Part shown: positions 5,970-11,783 of the stretch, in pieces
Layout of the letters: each line of letters opens with the position of its first letter
Position numbering within the stretch: position 1 is the first letter of the stretch
Assembly: GCA_046259385.1 (NCBI GenBank)
Contig: JBJYWI010000149.1
Coordinates: 1 to 11,783, forward strand
Length of the DNA: 11,783 bases
From: CAVWDI01 sp046259385
GTDB lineage: Bacteria; Chloroflexota; Anaerolineae; Anaerolineales; UBA4823
Direction of reading: 5' to 3'
The notes under the pieces: generated by a model
Seen by the model: the letters and a program-made list of their open reading frames with translations, nothing else
Databases searched by the model: none
Told to the model about the DNA's origin: nothing
Made by a program: the position numbers and the translations under genes

Positions 5970-8606
5970 ATGCATATTATTCTTACTCACGAACAAGCGG
6001 ATTTTGACGCTTTAGCTTCATTGTTAGGAGCTCAGCTCCTGCATGAAGGATCAATTCCTGTACTTCCGCGGCGAATTAATAGAAATGTCAAGGCTTTCCT
6101 GACATTATATGGTATGGAATTCCCTTTTGTAGATCCACGTGATTTTTTGGCTGAGAATGTTGAAATAGTAACCCTTGTGGATACTCAGTCCATGGTAAGT
6201 ATTAAGGGGATAGAGCCCAATGTTCGGGTACAGATAATTGATCATCACCCCAAAAAGGAGAATTTGCTTGAAGATTGGGTTGTAAAAACAGTTGAGACGG
6301 GGGCGACTAGCACCTTATTAGTGGAAGAATTACAGGAACAAAATGGAATCATGAGCGCAATTCAAGCCACTTTGATGCTTCTTGGAATTTATGAAGATAC
6401 AGGCTCACTTACATACTCAAGAACCACACAACGAGATTTGCTGGCTGCTGCATATTTACTGGAAAAGGGTGCTGATCTTCAAATAGTTTCCCGATTTCTA
6501 AATTTACCATTGTCTCAAGGACAACAGCAATTATTCGATCAATTATGTGATAAAGCTAAGAACTACAATATTGAGGGATTTTCGATTATTGTTGCATGTG
6601 GAGATGCAAAAGATTTGGAAGAGGAATTATCGAGTATAGCTCATAAAATGCAGGATCTCCTAGATCCGGATGCATTATTTTTACTTGCGATTACTCGAGG
6701 CGGAATTCAGATAATTGGAAGATCAACCGTCGACAATATAAACGTATCAAAAATCCTGACGGAATATGGTGGCGGGGGACACGAAAGGGCGGCAGCTTGC
6801 TTAGTGCGTGATCGTGAGCTTTCGGAATTATGTGATGAGTTAGTTCAAAACTTCAAAGAAAGGATTAAACCATCATTATCCGTGGCTCAAATTATGTCCT
6901 TGGAACCGCAATTATTGTCGCCGGAATCGTCAGTAGAATTGGCTGCTGAGCGCATGAAGAGATTTGGTTATGAAGGTTTTCCAGTCGTGAGAGATGGGAG
7001 GGTAATTGGATTATTAACACGCAGAGCTGTGGACAGAGCAATTGCTCACAAATTAGATCTTACTGTAGATAAACTTATGAATGCTGGAGATTATACTGTT
7101 TATCCGGAAAACTCAATAGAAACACTTATGGATTTGATGACTGAATCTGGATGGGGACAAATACCGGTAGTTGATCCTAGTGATGAGCAGATAATTGGAA
7201 TCGTAACCCGCACGGATTTATTAAAAACACTGCGCATGAGAGCAAATTTTGAGGAAAGGTTAAATTTCTCATCCAGACTGGAAGAGTCTCTACCAACCAA
7301 CATATTAGATTTGCTCAAGAAAATCGCACGACAGGCTCAACTACAACATACTGCAATTTTTATCGTAGGTGGATTCGTGCGCGATTTAATTCTAGGGTAT
7401 GAGAACCTCGACTTTGACCTGGTTGTAGAAGGGGATGCAATTTCATTCACCAAGTCGTTATCCGATAAATTTGGTGGTAGGGTGACCAGTCATGCTCGAT
7501 TTGGAACAGCCAAATGGCATTTATTCAATTATTTTTCCAACAACATCGAGCAACAAAAACCCGAAAAACCAAATTCTGAATCTCTATCTATAGATTTTGT
7601 AAGTGCCCGTACAGAATTCTATACATATCCCACAGCACTTCCAACCGTTGAAAGAGGAAGCATCAAACTTGACCTACATCGTCGTGATTTTACAATAAAT
7701 ACTCTCGCTTTAAGAATGGATGGACAGCACTTCGGAGAGCTTTACGATTATTGGGGCGGTTTGAGAGATTTGACCGAGGGAAAAATTAGGGTTTTACATT
7801 CATTATCTTTTGTAGATGACCCAACAAGAATACTGCGTGCTGTTCGCTTTGAACAGAAATTTAATTTTCAAATTGAACCTCGCACTTTAGAATTGCTAGC
7901 GGGCGCGATTTCTTTGTTGGACCGACTTTCTGGTGATAGGCTTCGACATGAGCTGGATGACATTTTCAACGAAATCTATTCATATAGAATTGTGTCCAGA
8001 CTACAAAATCTTAATTTATTAAAGAATATTGATCCATCTCTCGATTGTAATGAATTGCGTATAAACACCATTAAGAAAATTCAAGATTTAAAATCAGATC
8101 AAATTTGGGAGATTCTTGAAGGGTCTGATCTTAAAAGGAATTTGTCTTATATAGCTTTGACCATAGGATTGCCTGAAGAAGATATAAAACGAATAATTAA
8201 TCGTTTACGGTGTCCTGCTGAACTTGAAAAAATTTTGCTTGAAGCAAATTCTCTTTGGAGAAAAAGTGCAGATTTCTTTTGTGAAAAACCCAGTGTAGTT
8301 GTTGAATATCTCAACAATTTTCAGATAATCTCAATTTTTGGATTTTATCTTATTGTCCCTGATGATGCAATTAAGCAAACGCTATTGAATTTTGTGGAAA
8401 AATGGAGATTTATTTCAACAAAAGTCGATGGATTCGAACTGAGACAACGTGGTATATCACCCGGTCCGGTATATCGACAAATATTAGGTGAATTAAAAAA
8501 AGCGCGTATTGATGGGGATATTTCGTCGGACGAAGAGGAAACAGAATTTTTAGAAGAAATTATTGGTTCTTTGCCTGATGATTTATTCGTGGAAGCTGAA
8601 ACCTGA
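5970..8606 (+). CDS. DHH phosphoesterase - CBS pair - class II tRNA nucleotidyltransferase fusion (CCA- or A-adding type)
   Basis: This 878-residue cytoplasmic protein probably adds nucleotides to the tRNA 3' end. Residues 1-290 form a DHH/DHHA1 phosphoesterase with intact metal motifs: His7, Asp11 and Asp13; Asp71; Asp91-His-His; Asp143; and GGGGH at 267-271. Two CBS domains follow (about 305-365 and 366-425), usual binders of adenine nucleotides. The nucleotidyltransferase head has GGFVRD (467-472), the catalytic DxD Asp481/Asp483, RRDFTINTLA (571-580) and DPTRILRAVRF (617-627). The C-terminus carries GISPGPVYRQIL (about 827) typical of the CCA-adding family. The same order occurs, as I recall, in the Aquifex A-adding enzyme and in Geobacter proteins, so this may add only the terminal A with a separate CC-adding partner. 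Full CCA addition cannot be excluded. The ATG at 5970 starts directly at the DHH fold; its ribosome binding site is weak, and no clear promoter is seen in the AT-rich 121-bp divergent gap upstream. Confidence 0.9.
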   Translation: MHIILTHEQADFDALASLLGAQLLHEGSIPVLPRRINRNVKAFLTLYGMEFPFVDPRDFLAENVEIVTLVDTQSMVSIKGIEPNVRVQIIDHHPKKENLLEDWVVKTVETGATSTLLVEELQEQNGIMSAIQATLMLLGIYEDTGSLTYSRTTQRDLLAAAYLLEKGADLQIVSRFLNLPLSQGQQQLFDQLCDKAKNYNIEGFSIIVACGDAKDLEEELSSIAHKMQDLLDPDALFLLAITRGGIQIIGRSTVDNINVSKILTEYGGGGHERAAACLVRDRELSELCDELVQNFKERIKPSLSVAQIMSLEPQLLSPESSVELAAERMKRFGYEGFPVVRDGRVIGLLTRRAVDRAIAHKLDLTVDKLMNAGDYTVYPENSIETLMDLMTESGWGQIPVVDPSDEQIIGIVTRTDLLKTLRMRANFEERLNFSSRLEESLPTNILDLLKKIARQAQLQHTAIFIVGGFVRDLILGYENLDFDLVVEGDAISFTKSLSDKFGGRVTSHARFGTAKWHLFNYFSNNIEQQKPEKPNSESLSIDFVSARTEFYTYPTALPTVERGSIKLDLHRRDFTINTLALRMDGQHFGELYDYWGGLRDLTEGKIRVLHSLSFVDDPTRILRAVRFEQKFNFQIEPRTLELLAGAISLLDRLSGDRLRHELDDIFNEIYSYRIVSRLQNLNLLKNIDPSLDCNELRINTIKKIQDLKSDQIWEILEGSDLKRNLSYIALTIGLPEEDIKRIINRLRCPAELEKILLEANSLWRKSADFFCEKPSVVVEYLNNFQIISIFGFYLIVPDDAIKQTLLNFVEKWRFISTKVDGFELRQRGISPGPVYRQILGELKKARIDGDISSDEEETEFLEEIIGSLPDDLFVEAET

Positions 8607-8631
8607 ATTAAAATTTGTTTAATATAATTAG

Positions 8632-9168
8632 ATGATACACACTTCAAATCAAGGAGAAAATTCTAAACATAAATCGTTCATTATGATCCGCCAACTGTAT
8701 AAAAGCGACTTGCCAGCACTTGAATGGGACGGCGAATATATTCATTATCGCAATTTATTCAGAGAAATCTTTAAACACGCCAGGAAGGGAGATTCGATCC
8801 TGTGGGTACTTGAATTAAGGGATACAGGAATAATTGGACAGCTTTTTGTTCAACTAAAAAGCCCAAGGCGGGAACTAGCTGATGGGGATGTGAGGGCGTA
8901 TTTTTATGCGTTTAGAATTAAAGAATCTTACCGTGGTGTGGGCTACGGTTCAAATCTTTTAGATTATGCAGAGGAAGATCTGAGAATAAAGAATTATAAG
9001 TTCGTAACTCTTAATGTCAGCAAGAAAAATATGAACGCACTTCGTTTTTATTCAAAACACGGTTATAAAATTGTCACCAGCGAACCCGGAAGATGGTCAT
9101 ATTTTGACCATTTGGGTGTCCGACAGGAAGTAGACCAACCATCCTGGCGATTAGAAAAAAAGATATGA
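8632..9168 (+). CDS. GNAT-family N-acetyltransferase
   Basis: It is predicted to transfer an acetyl group from acetyl-CoA to an unknown substrate. The acetyl-CoA pyrophosphate loop is RGVGYGSNLLDYAE (motif A, about residues 102-115), preceded by the AYFYAFRI strand. It is followed by the typical FVTLNVSKKNMNALRFYSKHGYKIV, which carries the conserved Asn and Tyr of motif B. The longest frame gives 178 residues from the ATG at 8632. A start at 8683 (161 residues, MIRQLYKSD) fits the usual beginning of the domain better, and a TATAAT at 8623-8628 sits just before the first ATG. Neither ATG has a well-spaced Shine-Dalgarno sequence: an AAGGAG at 8651-8656 is 26 nt from the second. It begins 25 bp after the nucleotidyltransferase gene, so the two may be co-transcribed. 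The substrate (small molecule, peptide or protein) cannot be told. Confidence 0.85.
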   Translation: MIHTSNQGENSKHKSFIMIRQLYKSDLPALEWDGEYIHYRNLFREIFKHARKGDSILWVLELRDTGIIGQLFVQLKSPRRELADGDVRAYFYAFRIKESYRGVGYGSNLLDYAEEDLRIKNYKFVTLNVSKKNMNALRFYSKHGYKIVTSEPGRWSYFDHLGVRQEVDQPSWRLEKKI

Positions 9169-9214
9169 GTATGTTAATAATAAATAAGATTATTAATGAA
9201 CATATTACTAAGCC

Positions 9215-9243
9215 TTGCAATGGAATTGGTTCCATGTTAAAAT
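9215..9243 (+). promoter_or_regulatory. Likely promoter of the nusA operon, with a palindrome in its spacer
   Basis: TTGCAA (9215-9220) and TAAAAT (9238-9243) are separated by exactly 17 bases, and TG one base before the -10 makes it an extended -10. The spacer contains a palindrome, ATGGAA at 9220-9225 and TTCCAT at 9230-9235 with a 4-base centre, which could be a repressor site. The expected transcript start is near 9250, leaving a leader of about 100 nt before nusA. Confidence 0.6.
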
Positions 9244-9285
9244 TTTAATCAAGCTGGGTTTTATTTTGATGATTCTGTCGTTGAT

Positions 9286-9310
9286 GAAAAGTGGGCAACC
9301 CCCACTTTTC
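9286..9310 (+). terminator. 10-bp perfect hairpin in the nusA leader, possible attenuator
   Basis: GAAAAGTGGG (9286-9295) pairs perfectly with CCCACTTTTC (9301-9310) around a 5-base loop, followed by TTTGTGT. With the T-rich 3' arm this has the form of an intrinsic terminator placed 42 bp before the nusA ATG. Hairpins of similar look are, as I recall, common upstream of rimP-nusA operons. Conditional termination controlled by NusA is an inference. It may instead be a stabilising leader hairpin, since the U-tract is interrupted. Confidence 0.55.
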
Positions 9311-9351
9311 TTTGTGTATCAAAGGGTTTACTCCAGACGGAGAAAAAAGCG

Positions 9352-11319
9352 ATGAAAAATGAATTTGAACTTGCATTCAATGAGGTTCTGGAAGAAAAAC
9401 AGCTCCCTCAAGAGGTGGTTTTAGAAGCATTAAAAGCCGCGATGGTATCAGCTTATCGGCGGTCGATGAATGCATCCAATGCACAATTAATTGAGGCGAA
9501 TATAGATTCAGAAACTGGTAAAGTCTCAATTTATGCTGAAAAGGAAGTTGTAGATACAGTAGAAGATGATCGCACGGAGGTAAGCCTTGAAGATGCTCGC
9601 AAGGTTGATCATGGTGCTGAAGTCGGGGGAATGGTTATAGTCGAATCTACACCAAAGAATTTTGGGCGGGTTGCTGCACAGACTGCGAGACAGGTGATCC
9701 AACAGCGAATACGTGAAGCTGAAAGAGAATCACAGTATGAATATTTCAGTAAGCAGGTCGGGGAAATCGTTAGTGGAGTGGTTCAGGCGATTAATGTCAC
9801 TGGTGTTTCCGTAGGTTTGGAGATGAAAGCTGAGGGAATTATGCCTCGCAGCCATCAAATGCCCCGTGAACGATTCCGGGTTCATGACCGTATTCGAGCA
9901 TTATTACTAGAGGTGAAAACATCACCTCGCGGCCCCCAAATAATTCTCTCTCGCGCCCATAAGAACTTTCTAAGAAGATTGTTGGAAAACGAAGTACCCG
10001 AAATTTATCACGGACTTGTTGAGATTCGTTCGATATCGAGAGAACCAGGTTATCGATCAAAAGTTGCTGTTTCTGCACTCCAGCCTGGAGTAGACCCGGT
10101 TGGTGCATGTGTTGGTATTCGTGGTGTTCGCATACAGGCTATTGTTCGCGAATTAAATGATGAAAAGATTGACGTTATTGAATGGAATTCGGATCCCGTC
10201 ATCTACCTGGCAAAAGCCTTGAGCCCGGCGAGAGTTGCAGGTGTATATTTAAATCAGCTCGATAAAGAGGCTAAGATAGCTACAGTTGTTGTTCCGGAAG
10301 ACCAATTAAGCCTGGCTATTGGTCGTGATGGTCAAAACGCACGTCTAGCTGCTAAACTGACATCATGGCGAATTGATATTAAGAGCCTTCCAGAAGCAGC
10401 CACAGATGCGTTATATAAGTTGCAAAATGATCCTGATTACTCCGAGATAACTAAACTTGAGGTTGATAACACCACCCAGGTAGAACTGATATTAGCTAAA
10501 AAAGCAGAAGGGAGACCAGTTACTCCAGAAGAATACCAATTTATCACGCAGTTTGTTGATCGCGTGGAACGAGGTATTTTACAGAAGTTCCAGGCTGAAC
10601 GAGATGCAGAAGAAGAGCAGATAATGGCTGCAAAGGAGACAATCCCAGCCCAGGCTTTTGAAATACCTCTGGAAGATTTTGATGTTTCAGATAGGGTCTA
10701 TGCGGTTATTAGTGAAGGAGGTTATCCAACTGTAGGTGATTTAATGGTCCAGATGAAGATGGATTCAGACAAAATACTTGCATTACATGGAATGGGGCCA
10801 AAAGGGATGAATGAGCTGGAGCAAGCGATAGAGAACCTCACATTCCCTGAAGAAACGGTGGAAGAGGAAATTATTTCAGAAGAAGTTGCAGAATTAGAAG
10901 AAGAGGTTGAGGCAATTGAAGGTGATGCACAGGAGCTAATTCCTGAAGCGATCGTTGAAGGTGGCACTGTCCAGGACAGTGATAGTATTGTCGAAGAAAT
11001 GGAGATTGAGAAAGAACAGGTTGATGAACCAGAACCAGAAAGAATTGTAGCGGCGGATGAAATAGATCAATTAGAACCTCTTGCTGAAAGCGAGGAAGAA
11101 CAGGAGCAAGAGGAATCTCTTGAGGAATTATTCGCCATCAAACCTGAAATATTTGACTATGATCAAGAAGAAGATGAGGATATTGGGAAAATAGAGACTT
11201 CCCAAAAGAAAAAGAAGAAGAAAAAATACGTTGAAATTGAGTATGACCCTGATGCAGACGCTACGATTATAAAAAGAAAACGTAAACGTAGTGATCAGGA
11301 CTGGGAAGAAGAGTGGTAA
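9352..11319 (+). CDS. nusA: Transcription termination/antitermination factor NusA with extended acidic C-terminal tail
   Basis: NusA binds RNA polymerase and nascent RNA and controls pausing, termination and antitermination. Domains in order: the RNA polymerase-binding N-terminal domain (about 1-130); S1 (about 135-205); KH1, including SKVAVSALQPGVDPVGACVG; and KH2, with VVPEDQLSLAIGRDGQNARLAAKLT (about 320-345). A region of about 95 residues follows, then a helix-hairpin-helix-like domain (about 440-496, with GGYPTVGDL and LHGMGPKGMNELEQAI). The last roughly 160 residues are low complexity, dominated by Glu and Asp. They end in a lysine run, a short acidic/aromatic segment, KRKRKR and WEEEW. 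At 655 residues it is far longer than typical NusA (about 350-500). The ATG at 9352 has GGAG 9 nt upstream. It starts the nusA-ylxR unit. The usual rimP is missing upstream; its place is taken by a GNAT gene and a hairpin leader. Confidence 0.97.
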   Translation: MKNEFELAFNEVLEEKQLPQEVVLEALKAAMVSAYRRSMNASNAQLIEANIDSETGKVSIYAEKEVVDTVEDDRTEVSLEDARKVDHGAEVGGMVIVESTPKNFGRVAAQTARQVIQQRIREAERESQYEYFSKQVGEIVSGVVQAINVTGVSVGLEMKAEGIMPRSHQMPRERFRVHDRIRALLLEVKTSPRGPQIILSRAHKNFLRRLLENEVPEIYHGLVEIRSISREPGYRSKVAVSALQPGVDPVGACVGIRGVRIQAIVRELNDEKIDVIEWNSDPVIYLAKALSPARVAGVYLNQLDKEAKIATVVVPEDQLSLAIGRDGQNARLAAKLTSWRIDIKSLPEAATDALYKLQNDPDYSEITKLEVDNTTQVELILAKKAEGRPVTPEEYQFITQFVDRVERGILQKFQAERDAEEEQIMAAKETIPAQAFEIPLEDFDVSDRVYAVISEGGYPTVGDLMVQMKMDSDKILALHGMGPKGMNELEQAIENLTFPEETVEEEIISEEVAELEEEVEAIEGDAQELIPEAIVEGGTVQDSDSIVEEMEIEKEQVDEPEPERIVAADEIDQLEPLAESEEEQEQEESLEELFAIKPEIFDYDQEEDEDIGKIETSQKKKKKKKYVEIEYDPDADATIIKRKRKRSDQDWEEEW

Positions 11320-11331
11320 TAAAAAAGAACA

Positions 11332-11625
11332 TTGAAGAAGAAAGCAACTCATAAAAAACGTAGACGACATGTACCACAGCGCACTTGTGTGGGCTGTAGA
11401 GAGGTGCTTGCAAAGAATTCATTAATCAGGATAGTTCGCACTGAAAATGGTGTGGAAATTGATTTGACCGGTAAATTATCAGGCAGAGGTGCGTATTTAC
11501 ATAAAAGTCGATCGTGTTGGAATCGCGGAATTAATGGATCAATCGCCCATGCATTAAAAGTTGAACTATCTGATATTGATTGCGAAAAACTTAAGAAGTA
11601 TTCAGAGAAATTTATTGATGAATGA
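11332..11625 (+). CDS. ylxR: YlxR/RnpM family RNA-binding protein
   Basis: This small basic protein of 97 residues belongs to the family lying between nusA and infB in many bacteria. In Bacillus subtilis the member RnpM binds RNase P RNA and lowers RNase P activity. The signatures are RTCVGCRE (17-24) and GRGAYLHKSRSCW (51-63). The N-terminus is a dense Lys/Arg cluster (residues 2-12). The start is a TTG at 11332: an in-frame stop lies 12 bases upstream and no ATG or GTG precedes the conserved part. The ribosome binding site is weak. It lies 12 bp after the nusA stop, so it is co-transcribed and perhaps translationally coupled. Confidence 0.92.
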   Translation: MKKKATHKKRRRHVPQRTCVGCREVLAKNSLIRIVRTENGVEIDLTGKLSGRGAYLHKSRSCWNRGINGSIAHALKVELSDIDCEKLKKYSEKFIDE

Positions 11626-11722
11626 ATAAGTCCGCGCAATAAAAGTCGGTCAAACCTGTATTAATGAAGAACACAATAAAATTAATCTGAAAATGTTGTA
11701 CTCCAAGGGGTGTAATAAACGA

Positions 11723-11739
11723 TTGGTATTTATTACCAA
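11723..11739 (+). repeat. Small hairpin just before the ribosome binding site of the last gene
   Basis: TTGGTA (11723-11728) pairs with TACCAA (11734-11739) around a 5-base loop. It ends next to an AAAGGA Shine-Dalgarno-like sequence (11738-11743), so folding could limit access to it. The rest of the 131-bp gap from 11626 shows no other gene or clear promoter. Confidence 0.35.
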
Positions 11740-11756
11740 AGGAAAAAATTAGCGAT

Positions 11757-11783
11757 GTGAAAATGTCTAATTTCGATCATCGC
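11757..11783 (+). CDS. Start of the next gene, truncated by the window edge; infB expected from context
   Basis: Nine codons are open to the edge, from a GTG at 11757 or an ATG at 11763 (M-S-N-F-D-H-R). An AAAGGA lies 13 nt before the GTG. In most bacteria infB (initiation factor IF-2) follows ylxR. The few residues seen do not identify the family, so the name is from gene order only. rbfA or another gene of this operon is also possible. An ATG at 11755 overlaps the GTG but is followed at once by TGA, so it cannot be the start of a longer protein. Confidence 0.35.

Noticed and set aside
6231..7200. Repeated CAGATAATTG-like words at about 6231, 6706 and 7188
   Set aside because: They encode similar Q-I-I strands in separate domains of the fusion protein and are coding coincidence, not a DNA repeat family.
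9174..9196. 8-bp AT-only hairpin (TTAATAAT / ATTATTAA) just after the GNAT gene, as a terminator
   Set aside because: It is made only of A-T pairs and has no T-run after it, so it would be too weak. Such repeats are common by chance in AT-rich spacers.
11349..11639. Minus-strand open frame opposite ylxR
   Set aside because: It is a shadow of ylxR, which has strong family motifs. The antisense protein has no recognisable features.

Overview
This is a stretch of AT-rich bacterial chromosome made mostly of housekeeping genes. Nothing in it looks mobile or recently acquired: no insertion sequences, integrase, CRISPR array, tRNA or rRNA. The best guess at the source is a low-GC member of the Chloroflexota, perhaps Anaerolineae-like. 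This rests on the style of NusA (S1-KH-KH core, then an extra helix-hairpin-helix-like domain and a long acidic tail), on a tRNA nucleotidyltransferase fused to DHH and CBS domains, and on an ATP-type PEP carboxykinase. It is a recollection-based inference, not a search result.

Left half, minus strand, read from right to left. A divergent promoter region near 5800-5970 drives a LOG/SLOG-type Rossmann protein (5195-5755). It is followed 24 bp later by a HEAT-repeat, AlkD-like protein (4352-5170). A strong extended -10 promoter (4301-4329) then starts rpsO (S15), whose leader can fold and which ends in a clear Rho-independent terminator (3871-3906). After a 355-bp spacer rich in inverted repeats comes pnp (polynucleotide phosphorylase). 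pckA (ATP-dependent PEP carboxykinase) follows after 62 bp and runs off the left edge with about 433 codons present.

Right half, plus strand. An 878-residue protein (5970-8606) joins a DHH/DHHA1 phosphoesterase, two CBS domains and a class II tRNA nucleotidyltransferase. A GNAT acetyltransferase (8632-9168) follows. A promoter at 9215-9243 and a 10-bp perfect hairpin at 9286-9310 precede nusA (9352-11319), with no rimP between. nusA is followed at 12 bp by ylxR/rnpM (11332-11625). The window ends just after the likely start of the next gene, expected to be infB but not identifiable from 9 codons.

Functional theme: most genes serve RNA metabolism and translation. They are S15, PNPase, a 3'-end tRNA nucleotidyltransferase, NusA and the RNase P modulator YlxR. 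PEP carboxykinase, the GNAT protein, the LOG-like protein and the AlkD-like protein are the exceptions. The window looks ordinary in content. The more interesting signals are regulatory (structured leaders of rpsO, pnp and nusA) and architectural (the DHH-CBS-nucleotidyltransferase fusion, the NusA tail, and apparent loss of signature residues in the LOG-like and AlkD-like proteins).
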